NCBI RefSeq assembly: GCF_036324505.1 | Contig: NC_086352.1 | Coordinates: forward strand, 28,290,312-28,354,311 | Direction of reading: 5' to 3' | DNA: 64,000 bases | From: Eleginops maclovinus | Taxonomy: Eukaryota > Chordata > Actinopteri > Perciformes > Eleginopidae | In this document: positions 29,948 through 40,598 of the stretch, piece by piece | Layout of the letters: every line of letters begins with the position of its first letter | Position numbering within the stretch: the stretch's first letter is position 1 | Notes under the pieces: generated by a model | Told to the model about the DNA's origin: nothing | The model's database searches: none | What the model saw: the letters and a program-made list of their open reading frames with translations, nothing else | Made by a program: the position numbers and the translations under genes

Positions 29948-32900
29948 TTAGGTCTTCCTCTTCTTCACTGTGGGCCGGTCGAACACGTCCCTCACGCCTG
30001 CCGCCTTTTGCTTGAAGAACTTGCTGTTCTGAGCGCTCTCCTGGGCCCAGGCCGAGTCGAAGGACGTCGTGTCCTGGTCCACCAGGTGGGTGTACTTCGT
30101 GCGTCCAGAGCGACCAAAGTTCTTGACCTGTAGAGGGGGAGAAAACAGAGCCGTAAGAATAAGGAAATCTCACCTAAATCTTTCCTAAGCAACATTGAAA
30201 CATCGACTGGAATAGGACCATCCATTTACAGAGGCACTTTTGAAAATAAAACAAGCAGGTAAAAATAGATATATTTGCAATTTTTTAAAATGTTTGCTCC
30301 TCAAGAATTAAGATAAGTGAAAATTAAAGATGGGGAAATCAAGAGTTTACATGTTAGATACCAGGTAAAAATAGGATTAAGAATGTTGCGGTTGACACAA
30401 AAAAAGAAAAGGCAGGAAGTAGTCAAATTCCCTCCATCATTAATCCTTTTCTTATTGATTTTTACATGTTCTTCTCCCATGGAGCAGCAAACAATATTGA
30501 AACTGTTATGTTGGAATCTTGCAAAATCCCATGTTTTTGAAACAGAAACTAAAGGATTGACATTAACAGGTGACATAGGAGTGAAAGCAACTGACCTGCA
30601 TGACTTTGGGAAGGATGGTTTTGTTGAAGTGATCCTCCAGAGTAGGCGCGCTGAAATCTCTCTTGTAGACGTTCTCCTCCTCATCCTGTAACAGAGGTCA
30701 TGTTAACAGTTTCACAACGCAGCGCAACAAGCACAGCTCAATATCCACAACCTAAACGATATGATTGAAAACTGAAATACCTTTTAAAAAAACAAGAAAT
30801 ATCATTAATAGCATTCAATGCAATGCTATTCTGCAAAAACGAGAGTGACTCAATGTTCGGAAATCAGAAAAACACCTCTAAATATCTAGCCTGGGTGCCA
30901 GCCGAACTTAGCCCCGCCCATAACATTTTTGGTCGGGAAGTTCGGTCTGGCTCTGCTCCGTTGGGGAAACATTATCTCCGATCTTGCGACAGTCGAACCA
31001 ATCAGATTGCCAGGGCGGGCTTTATACGATGATGGACAGATGATCAACAGGGACGTAATCGACTACGTCACTAAAGAGCGCTGGGGTTGAATTTGTTTGA
31101 AACAAACATGGCTGCCGCTGGAGAGCGAGGATGTTTAGATTCTGCCATCGAGTCTGTTCTACAGGATCTCAACATTGCATTCATTTTGAAAGACGAACAG
31201 AGGAACGCAATAAAGGCTTTTATCGATAGAAAAGATGTTTTTGCCGTCCTTCCTACATGAGTTCCGTTGACAACAAGTGTGTGGCGCTTAATCTACGTCA
31301 CATACTACGTTGCTCTGATTGGTTGTAGGTCTATCCAATTGAGCGAAGAGGCATTTTTTTTCCTGGTTCGGTTGAAACACACCCCATAATCAAAGCTCTA
31401 TGGATCAGTTTCAGACTCACTTTCTGAATAGAATCGTGAGTATGACGTAGTCAGGCTACTAAATATCTCCACTGGGCTTGAAAAACGAGGTTAACTGGAA
31501 TTTTGATGAGTCGTAAACTATATCCACTACTGAAATGGTTCTGCTCCGTGTGTGACTCACCATGAAGAAGGCTCCTCTGTGGTAGTACTTCTGCAGGAAC
31601 TTGTATTTTCCTTTGCTGGCTTTGTTGGTGACTTGTTTGCCGCTGTTGCGCAGCTCGGCCCGGCGCTCCTCCTCTGTCAGGTTGTGGAATCTCTCGATTT
31701 CGGCCTTCTCCTTCTCCATGCTGAGGACAGAACACCGCTCATTAGGAAGGTCCTAAATGTGTCACGTGATCATTAAGAAGTCACACTGTTGTTTACTCAC
31801 ACTTCTCGGGCCTCTCTGTCCCTCTTGATGCGTTTCAGCTCTCTGACTTTCCAGCCTTCGTACTCCTCCTCCTCATTTTCTCCGTCCGTGTCCAGAGCGT
31901 CCAGAGCAGCCAGCGTGCGCCGGTTCTCCTCGAACTCCTTCTTGGCCTCCTCCTCCACGATCTTGAGGGTGTAGCGCCGCCTCTCCTCCACCTGCTTCTT
32001 GGCTTCGACCTCCAGCTCTTTCTGTCTCAGCTCCTCGGCTTCCCGCTCAGCCACCGTCACTCTGTCTTTCCTGCGGAGCAAACACACAGGACACAGATTA
32101 ATGATGGTCAAAATTCCATTTCAGTGTTACATCAGTTCAAATATACTGTGAAGGCTGTAAATAAGTAAAAACATGTGTTCTTATTTTGACATCTCATAAA
32201 ATGTCCAATTATAGTTTACTCTACCCTTAGCTTATTGATTAAAAATAGTAATTTAACTAAGTTTTGCCACTCGTTTTAAGAATAACATATGCAAAAACTC
32301 CAGACTGCGTGACGATAAAGAGGCCCTATAATGCTTTTTGGAGTTTTCCCTTTTTCTTTAGTTATATAGTTGTTTGTAAATGCATGTAAATGGATGGTAA
32401 ACGTGTCACAGTAGTGTCAAAAAGTACAATTATGAACATGAAAAAGGGGCCTAATGCAGTGGTTCCCAAACTTTTTCTGCTGGGACCCCCTTTAAGACCT
32501 AAACATATTTTGGAGCCCCCCCTAAACACCGAAACTTTTAGTTTCTTGAAAATGTATTTTGAAATTCACGCAAACAGTACAAATAAACAATAAGGGCATA
32601 ATCACCATTACAAGACACTTCAAAATAACATTTATTCATGTGTTTTGTGTGCAACAGCACTGTTTTAACAACTTTGCAACTGCAACTTCTCTTCTTGAGT
32701 GACAAAATAACAAAAAAAGTAACTTACATTTACTTTTAAATTGTACAACTTTGAACCTATTTCATCTTTTTAACATCTGCACTGAATTTGAAAAAATACC
32801 CCAGATTTGTTTTTTCATAAAATATTTCATACATCTCATTGACTAGTGTGGGCTTGCTTTGAACTGCAGATCTTTTCAAATCGTGGTGGCAACTGTGAGA

Positions 32901-35900
32901 TGGCCACCCTCAGTTCATTCTCAATGTCCAGCTTTGACCTGTATTTGGTCTTTATGGAGGCCACTGCAGAAAAGCCCACCTCACAAAGATAAGACGTGGC
33001 AAAAGGGAGTAATACTGCCATTGCCTTTCCACCCAATAGTGGGTAGTCCTCCTCCACCCCAATCCAAAATGCAGTCAGTAACTTGGCCTGAAACTGCAGT
33101 TTCAGTGTGGAGTCTGATGTGATATCAATGAACTGCTCCTCTTCAGCAGTGCTGAAGTCAGTAGGTGCGGCTGCAGTGAAGGGGTCTAGGATCCAGTCAT
33201 ATTGTGCTGAATCCTTCACTGAAAAATACCTCTGAAAATGTTGTTGTAGGGCAGAGATGTGTGCTCTCATACAAGGCACGATTGTGTTCTGAATGTTGTT
33301 GGATTCAAGAAAAGCATGAAGGTTCTGAAATGAGTCTATGTTTCCCTCCCCAATTTTCCGCTCCAACATTTCCAATTTCCTTGAAAATTATTTTATTTTA
33401 TCTGCAAGATGCGGAAGGTGGGTGTTGGTTCCTTGCATCTGCAGATTTATTTCATTTAATTTCTGGAACATGTCACTGAGGTAGGCAACTTTCGTAAGAA
33501 AATTTTCATCACTGTAATTAACCGCGAGGTCATGACCCTCCTCCTCCAAAAAAATCCGAATTTCCTCCCGCAGCTCAAATACCCTGGACAGAACCTTCCC
33601 ACGTGACAACCATCGCGCTTCGCTGTGAAACAAAACAGCTGTGTGATTGGATCCCATTTCCTCGCATAGCGCAGAGAAAAGTCGGGCCTTAACAGGGCGC
33701 GTTTTGATGTAGTTCACTGTGGCAATGACGTCCGTCATCACCTCGTTCAATTCGGGACTCAGCTGTTTAGAAGCCAACGCTTCTCGATGGATCATACAGT
33801 GAGTCCAATGAACGTTGGGCGACACGCTTTATGAGCGCTTGGAGCCCGTTGTGCTTCCCAGCCATTGCCTGAGCCCCATCTGTACACACCCCAACACAAC
33901 CCTCCCACTTCAGATTGGCCTCTTGCAAGTAAGTGTCAATTACTTTGAAAAGTTCATCAGCAGTGGCTCGCGTTTTAAGTTTTTTGCAGAACAACAGGTC
34001 CTCTTTCATGTCCCATGCAGCAATGAATCGGGCGTATGTGATTAATAAACAGTCCTTGTTGCTGTCGGTGGCTTCATCCACCTGCAGAGCAAACCGGGTG
34101 CTTGCACGCACCATATCGTTGACCTGCTCCGCTATGTCACTTGACATATCAAGTATGCGTCTCCCAACAGTGTTGTTAGAGAGAGGAATCACTTTTAACT
34201 TGTTTGCTGTTGCCTCGTCAATCATAGTGGCAACCATATCGATAGCACAGGGCAGTATCAGTTCCTCAGCTATTGAGTGTGGTTTTTTGCACTGTGCGAC
34301 ACGGTAGGCCACTTTATAGGAGGCAAGCTGAGCATTGGCAGGGACAGACGCAGATTTTACGAAACTAGTCTGTTGGATACGACAGTTATTTAATTTTCTC
34401 TGAAAGAAATCAGCCGGCTTGTCTTTATGCTCAGGGTGTGTGGTCTCCAGGTGACGTTTAAGCTTGCTGGGTTTTAGACTGTCAGCGGCTAGCACTCTTA
34501 AACATAGAACACACTGCGGTCTTTCCTCACCACCTACCAGCGTACTAGTGAAGCCCAGCCCGATGTACACCTCGTCATATCTCCTCGTCTTTTTCTGAGT
34601 CGGAGTGCTTGATGGCTCGTACTGTAAAGTAGGCTTACGCTTGATTGGACCCGCTGTTAAAAACTTTTCCATTTTAAAATGTTCAGTTCTCAGACTCACG
34701 CATGGCTACTGTTATCAAAAAGTTTTTGGGAAACGCACCCCAGGGTGAGTGGTCCGTTAGTTAAGGTGGTATAGGCTCATGGTGGCATGTAGACTAAACA
34801 ACTGTATTACGTGCCACCTTAACAACAGACGCGGTTCTGCAGTTCACGCAAACCGTACCCCTCCCCCGCGACCCCCCTGCAATACCTCCGCGACCCCCTA
34901 GGGGGGCGCGACCCACACTTTGGGAACCACTGGCCTAATGCTTCAACATGTATATAATATTACAATGGGAATCTTAACCAGGAATGGCAAGCTATTTATA
35001 AACGTGCCCTTTACATAAAAGCCTCAGTTTTTCATCTGATACAAGCCCTTATCGTTAACATTTTTGACTACCAAAAAGGAAAAGCCCCACAATATCTGTA
35101 TACAACTTAAATGAATACATCTCTTTTATGAATATTCTGTATTTACTTGCCCCTTTTCTAGAGAAGAGAAAACCCTTCAAATGAATTAATGAAAGTCACG
35201 TTTGTTGTCAAAGTGCTGAAGCTGTAAAGTGAGCTACGGTTAGGAGTTAAAGACATGGTTGTTTCACTTCATACTTGCGAATGAAGACAGGTTTGAGCCG
35301 TGGCTCCGCTTCATCCTCGCTGTCCGTGTACTCTTCGTATTCAGACTCGGACTCTGACTCCGCCCCCGACTTCCCTTCCTCCTCCACCTCCAACACCTCT
35401 ATGTCGTCAGGCTTCCGTTCGGTGGCGCGCTGCCGCATCATCGCTCGCCTCCTCTCGATTTCCTGCACACAATGGGAAAGTCTGCCTTTAAAAATGTTCT
35501 TGATTTATGGTGTTGTGAAGTGAATGAGACTAACCACTCATTATGTTTAGTTGATATTAAACAGAACAGAAAGTAACCCACCTCATCGTCCACTTCTTCC
35601 TCTTCCTCCTCTTCTTCCTCACTACTCTCCTCGCGCTCAGGGTGCCACGTGCCTTCATCAGAGTCCTCGCTGCTCTCGGCCACAACTTCTGGCTCTGCGA
35701 TCTGTCTGTGTCTAGCAAGTCTGAGGACAAAGAGACGGGAAGCAGCATGTTCAAATTTGTTTTAAATGTTAGCAGCATTTAAAAATTGATCAGTCCAATT
35801 AAACAACGGGTTACCTCTCCTCCACGTCCTCAGACACACGGTTGAGCAAACGTTTGAGACGTGGGTCAGAGACCTCCTCTTCCTCCAGCTCCAACTCGGC

Positions 35901-37300
35901 CTCTGCTTCCTTTCCCTTCTTCACAAACTGGAAGTCCTCTTCTTCCTCGTCCGAAGACTCCATTGGCGCGTAGTCAGGACGTTTACCTGACACGTACCTC
36001 TTCACCTTCACCTTCTCCATGGACAGCTCACCTGGGGTAAGCAGAGACAACGATGAGCTTAGACAAACTTCCTACCCCAGATGCTGAGGGAGTAGCTGTT
36101 TGATGGATTCTAGTTTTTTTTAATTGAGATACCTTAATAAGGGGTAGAAATGTAACATATCTGCAAGAGCACGTTCTATGTCAGGTTTAGAACGTTTCAT
36201 TTTGTTGAGGCAGAGTCAGAAAGGGGATAATTCTTTTCTATTCAAATTCCTTTTTTGGGGATGCACTTATCAGGGCTTTGGAAGCTGCCACTACATTAGA
36301 AAAGAGATCAGGAAATATTGACTACTTCTTCCACCAATGATTGAATGGTTTAACGCATTTACTTTGACAGCAGCTTACATCTCATCCCAACAGTCGTCAC
36401 TGGTCTCTCTTGTAACCAGAAATTACTTTTATATTCACAATTTTTCTTCCCATGAATCCCAGACAATTGCAAGGAGCAGTCCAATCAGGCACCATATATT
36501 GTCCGTTTTTTCCAAGGCTCATATTGCTGGATTTAAAGCTATAGAGGACACATTTAGACCCCGTAAACAAGATAGTAAACTGAGAACCAAGAAAATAACA
36601 AGACTTTTGGGTAATAAAGAAAAGGCTTTATAAAATGTATCTGTCGTTGAAATGTAGCAAATCATACATCATCAGCATTTGACTGTATGACAATGTTATG
36701 ATCCTTGTCTCCATAGGTAGATTTTACTCTCTAATATGATGCATTAAAATACAAATCGATCAGTATAATCAATCAAGATTATGTTTTATCTGCTGCCTGT
36801 TGTTGTCAGATTCAAGTCAATATCATTTCTATAGCCACATATCACTGGCTACTTTTATTTAAGTACAGGACCTGCACAATTCTTTCATCACCAATTCGTT
36901 GTACATAATGTATGACAGGAGTAGTTACTGTTGTTCTAGTGTGGCATTTTCAGTTTCACTACGTTGCCAAGAGTATCCTATGCACAAACATCACGCTAAA
37001 GTGTGACTGTTTGGGCATTTTATTATGAAACAACAAGTTGTAATACGCTGCTGAATTATCTTCCACTTCTTGGTAACACTGCACATAGTTTACTGTTAAG
37101 TCCACCTAACGTATTAATTATTCTCTTTTAATCGTTTGAGACAGACTTTTAGTGTTAAGCTAGCTGGCTAACTTAGCATGCCGCTAGCCGCCTGCTAGCT
37201 AACGGCCAAACATCTCACCCTTCTCATTCCGGACCGGCACGGCTCCGGCCGTGGACTGGATCGGAGGGAGCTTCATGTCGTGGGTTTCGCGACTAGACAT
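29948..37300 (-). CDS. mfap1: microfibril-associated protein 1, spliceosome B-complex factor, 8 exons
   Basis: Coding exons, in gene order: 37300-37219, 36031-35815, 35720-35582, 35462-35275, 32070-31801, 31720-31561, 30685-30596, 30127-29948. They join in phase to 441 residues (human MFAP1 is 439, from memory). Despite its name it is a nuclear pre-mRNA splicing protein that acts with PRPF38 in the B complex. Seen: [17 protein letters not shown] near the start, [19 protein letters not shown], long acidic Glu/Ser runs in exons 2-4, [14 protein letters not shown] then [10 protein letters not shown], Arg/Lys/Glu-rich coiled coil in exon 5 ([10 protein letters not shown]), [28 protein letters not shown], and a C-terminus with [20 protein letters not shown] ending KKRKT. 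Intron 4 carries the hAT element; intron 6 carries the RecQ-fragment transposon. Confidence 0.97.
30887..31458 (+). mobile_element. 572-bp non-autonomous DNA transposon carrying a RecQ-helicase-like fragment
   Basis: Seven-bp terminal inverted repeats (tagcctg / caggcta) are flanked by a perfect 9-bp direct repeat ctaaatatc (30878-30886 and 31459-31467), which is strong evidence of transposition. The interior is GC-richer than its surroundings and has the short ORF listed separately. It lies in mfap1 intron 6, opposite in sense to mfap1. The superfamily is not clear: a 9-bp duplication suggests Mutator-like or P/Merlin-like groups, but no transposase is present. Confidence 0.8.
31108..31260 (+). 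pseudogene. Truncated N-terminus of a RecQ-like DNA helicase inside the transposon
   Basis: An ATG-initiated 50-residue frame starts [18 protein letters not shown]. It continues to [12 protein letters not shown] and KDVFAVLPT, then stops. In RecQ-type helicases motif 0 (Q/R..Q..A) and 'VLPTGxGKS' (Walker A) have this spacing, so the frame ends just before the GxGKS loop. It cannot be an active helicase. I infer that it is the 5' part of an ORF of the autonomous parent, with the remainder deleted. Confidence 0.65.
32318..32448 (+). repeat. Host repeat into which the hAT element inserted
   Basis: 'aaagaggccctataatgctt' then 'tttggagttttccctttt' closely resembles the sequence beside the Tc1 element at 60282 ('aaagtggccatatcatgctt', 'gggggttttccctttt'). 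Text beyond the hAT element at 34941 would be the rest of this repeat. It lies in mfap1 intron 4. Confidence 0.5.
32457..34932 (-). mobile_element. 2,476-bp hAT element with perfect 8-bp target duplication
   Basis: It begins cagtggttcccaaa and ends with its reverse complement (14 bp identical). The flanks are the perfect 8-bp repeat gcctaatg (32449-32456 and 34933-34940). The ends also share the 'gggaccccc' / 'cgcgacccc' style subterminal text. It encodes one BED-type transposase read on the minus strand, the same sense as mfap1, in mfap1 intron 4. The intact ends and duplication suggest a fairly recent insertion. Confidence 0.93.
32836..34672 (-). pseudogene. hAT transposase (ZBED5/SCAND3/FAM200-like), frameshifted
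   Basis: Three consecutive open segments on the minus strand cover a transposase of about 610 residues. The first (34672-33767) has a BED zinc finger (CVLCL...HLETTHPEH) and a DDE-region start ([27 protein letters not shown]). The frame then shifts near 33815-33835 to the second (to 33388: [26 protein letters not shown]). A single in-frame TAA at 33388-33390 separates this from the third (to 32836), which holds the C-terminal hATC dimerisation region ([20 protein letters not shown]). One frameshift and one stop mean it is not functional as it stands, barring sequencing error. Domesticated relatives of this family exist in mammals, but nothing here suggests domestication. Confidence 0.9.
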
Positions 37301-37928
37301 GACTGCCTGGTCGAGGGTTTCAATTGAATAAGGGTAAAAATAAGTATTTCACTTGAAACACCAAACGAGCTAGCCGTCGCTACAGTCAGACGGAAGTTAA
37401 CTCTCCGAAGAGCAAGCAGACAGGAAGTGAATCTGTTCTGACATATATTTCCTACCGATGAGAAACAAACACCCACTACCCGCAGGTGTGTAAAGACAAC
37501 AATAACAACAGCAATTCCGTTTATTACTGACCACCGGTTAAAAACATACCCCAAATGAAGTAGTGAAAAAGTTGATAACATATTATTTAAGCTACATTTA
37601 GATATTCTGCAAATCAATAATAGCCTATAATATACCGCCCTTTAGGGGCTGATGGGGCATCACTACTAGTATGATCACATCATCATCTATTAAAGATTTT
37701 TGAAGGATGTTTTTTTTCTTACTTAATTTTTACACTGTAAAAGTGTCTGAACCTGTGTGTGTGTTTCTCTAGCAAACCTACCGATATTACATCCTTTAGC
37801 TGAAAACTTTATACTGGTATAAAATAACTGATATTACTGACTTTTAACATAGCCTTAATCTAGTAGTTATACAACCAAAATATGAAAACATACAACAAAG
37901 ACCACACATAAATGCATATGAAATATGG

Positions 37929-37934
37929 TTTATT
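37929..37934 (-). terminator. hddc3 poly(A) signal (TTTATT on +)
   Basis: Reads AATAAA on the hddc3 strand, 66 bases beyond the stop codon. The 700 bp between the mfap1 start and hddc3 stop contains this, the mfap1 5' region and nothing else recognised. Confidence 0.65.
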
Positions 37935-37999
37935 TCTATAATTTACAACTGAAAATGGATCCTATTTGTAATTCAAGCCGCATGCTCTCCCCTGTATTG

Positions 38000-40079
38000 T
38001 CAGAGCTGGACCCCCCTCTGTCTGAAGAGCTCCTCCAGCCTTTCCTCCAGAGCATAGTTGGTTCCTCTCAGACCTTTCACCACCGCACTGGCCCACACAA
38101 AATACTCCTGCACCCGCTCGGCTGTCCAACCTGCAAAACACACAGAGAGGGAAGAGTATGGTGACTCAGTACATTGTCATGCATCGGTACTGTGCCGGGA
38201 TTTGTTAATAGTTTTACTGCATGTATCTCAGAACTGCCACATATACTCTCCTTTCAGTTTTAATATAGTCAATGAAGTTGTTGGACAGGTTCATTTCAAG
38301 TATGCATTACTTTTCTTCTGGAGACTTTGATACACTTTAACATGTGTACCCTTTTTTTTCATATAATCAAGAATTCAAATCCTTCCAATAACAAAACCAA
38401 CAATGCATTGATCTCACTGACAAGAATTGCCTGTGTAGCTCAAGCCTCGTTTTGTTTGAAACACTTCCCCAACAAACGCCAACTTTAATGTGAAGTAAAT
38501 GTTAACTGCTAGACAACTTTCAAGAATTAGGAAACACATGAAACATTAACTCTATTGACATTTAAAGAGAGGCTCTGACCGGACGGTGTGCAGCGGTTCA
38601 GGTCCCTCAGGTTGTAGAGTTTATCAGCCAGTTTCACCATTTTGGCTTGGCGGCTGCAGTGAGCCGCGTGTTCCACCTGCTGACGCTTCCTATCCTGTTT
38701 GGACAGGCTTTTGTCGTCCGTCACCTCCTGAACGATACGAGACACGATCGGTCCAAACTTTGCTTCAAGCTCTGCAAAAGAAGTGTCTGTGTCCTCCACC
38801 GTGTCATGGAGCAGCGCCGCCTGAAGGAGAGACAACACACAGGCTCAGCTACACACGAAACACTTTGAGTAACAGCAACCCACTGATAACTGATAACGTA
38901 CCTGCAAAATCTCGATGTCTGTGACGCCTCCTTCATGGCTGATGATTCTTGCAACTCCTTAAAAGTACAAACGGCTGTGAGCATTAAGATGAAAGTCAAC
39001 ATGATTTCTTAGAAAGGGGCCCTATTCAAGGGTCAAGGGTTTTTATTGTCATGTGCACAGTAGCTACAGTGTAGTTATGGCAATGGAAATCTTAGGTCCT
39101 GAGCTCCTCCAACAATGCAAGCTATTAAATATAAGACATAAGACAAAATATGAAAGTAAAATTAAAAACTAATAATAGTGCAAAATCACTATGCTAATTT
39201 TGAGTCAGGGTGTGGAACAGAAACTCCCTCTTGAAGGACCTTAGGGATTTTAGCCTTTGCAGACCATTTACTGGCACACATATCTATTACACACACACAC
39301 ACAACAGGAAAGGGCAACCCCCATAAAGCATAAAAAGGACCCTTAGATGTTTTCAGCAGCTACATATACTGTATGAGGTGTATAAAATGAATAATCACAA
39401 ACCATTTAAAAAGAAAATAGAGTTGAATAAAGGAATCATTGCATTTAATAGTAATAACCATACAAAGAATGTATAGGAAGATTTGAAATGCTAAGCAATG
39501 TTGCCTCAGAAAAATGTAAATTAAGGTGATACTGTTGAAGTTATTAGTCTAACACGTGAAATATGGATATTTATCAAGAATCGTGTATCCTAGCCACTTC
39601 ATACAAACAGCACAAACTATTTTAAAATCAATTCGTAGATCTTCCAAAAAAATGTTATAACTGAATGACACGCTAAACATTTTTTTTAAAATAACTCCTA
39701 CAGAATATATCACTTATTGTTGCAGCTGTCAAAGTGGAGCTACATTTTATTATTAAAAACGCTACAGTGTATGCTGCGTCATAGGTGAAACATAAAGCCT
39801 TATTTTATCTTTACAAGTACGTCAAAATCGCACCTAAGTACAGAAAGTGTCTTATTTTGACTTCTGCATTGTTGGACTTTAAGATTCAGCAGCAGCACCC
39901 TGAAGGCACCACAGCAGAGTAAAAAACCTTTACATATACAGTCTATTGTTAAATCACTGCTACCTACCGATGGGGTGATTAATGTATGGCGTTGCCTCGG
40001 GATCTTTACGTCGCTGGTTACGATGTTTCTCTGCAGCAAAATTCACGGTTTCTAACAACAAAATTGCGTCTGAATTCAT
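38000..40079 (-). CDS. hddc3: HD domain-containing 3 / MESH1, ppGpp- and NADPH-hydrolase, 4 exons
   Basis: Exons 40079-39968, 38957-38902, 38820-38580 and 38130-38000 join to 179 residues, the same length as I recall for human HDDC3. MESH1 is the metazoan homologue of bacterial SpoT; it hydrolyses ppGpp in vitro and NADPH to NADH in cells, and is Mn-dependent. Seen: YINHPIGVARI (His35), [13 protein letters not shown] with the metal-binding HD pair (His61-Asp62) and Glu65-Asp66, [15 protein letters not shown], and [14 protein letters not shown] with Asp122. All the expected HD-family metal ligands are present. It ends FRQRGVQL. It is divergent from vps33b. Intron 1 holds repeats. Confidence 0.97.
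39012..39351 (-). repeat. Family-A repeat copy interrupted by a LINE tail, hddc3 intron 1
   Basis: 'aaaggggccctatt' at the left, and 'gaaactccctcttgaagg' to 'cataaaaaggaccctta' at the right match the ends of the 12333-12805 repeat. Between them, from about 39024 to 39190, is a retroposon tail starting caagggtcaagggtttttat, similar to 42164-42300. The body of family A is mostly missing. Strand refers to the LINE tail. Confidence 0.55.
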
Positions 40080-40598
40080 GGTTGTAGAATAACATGTAAC
40101 AAAAGAGAAACAGCGTCAGGTGATATAAACTTTTCGACGTCGCTGCGTCGCTGTCAGTGTAGCAGTCCGCTCCCTCTGGTGTCCGGGGGGAAACAGATGG
40201 CGATGCGATCGATTCCGCTTATTTAGCTACGGAAGCAGGTAGCTTTTAATATCAGCTTAAACACACTTTTGCTTATTTTATCGATGTATATTCACTACCT
40301 AATATATACAATTTATTGAATATTCAGGTAAAATGATTTCTACATAACTGTCAGCTTTTTAACGCTAGTTTTAGTTTTGAATATTCCTGTGATGTGAAGG
40401 ATGTGTTTTTAGCCAACAAGCTAGCCTAGCTACTAGGTTAACTACAGCATATATGCTAGTCATTTGTATGTGTTACTATTGCATGTAGCCTCTCTGTAAT
40501 TTTATGGGCCACATGTTTTTGGAGTATTTACGCGATCTGACATTTTTTTCTGTACATTGAATGTGGGATGTCCTCTCTTGTACCAGTTTTGGCCCAGA
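40080..40598. promoter_or_regulatory. Shared hddc3/vps33b divergent promoter region
   Basis: Only 519 bp separate the two start codons, so both promoters and 5' UTRs must lie here. The part near hddc3 (40120-40240) has CpGs ('gacgtcgctgcgtcgctg', 'gcgatgcgatcgattccg') typical of a TATA-less bidirectional promoter. No specific factor site is asserted. Confidence 0.6.

Noticed and set aside
33767..34045. ORFs on the + strand over the hAT element (33815-34307)
   Set aside because: Antisense shadows of the transposase, without independent similarity.
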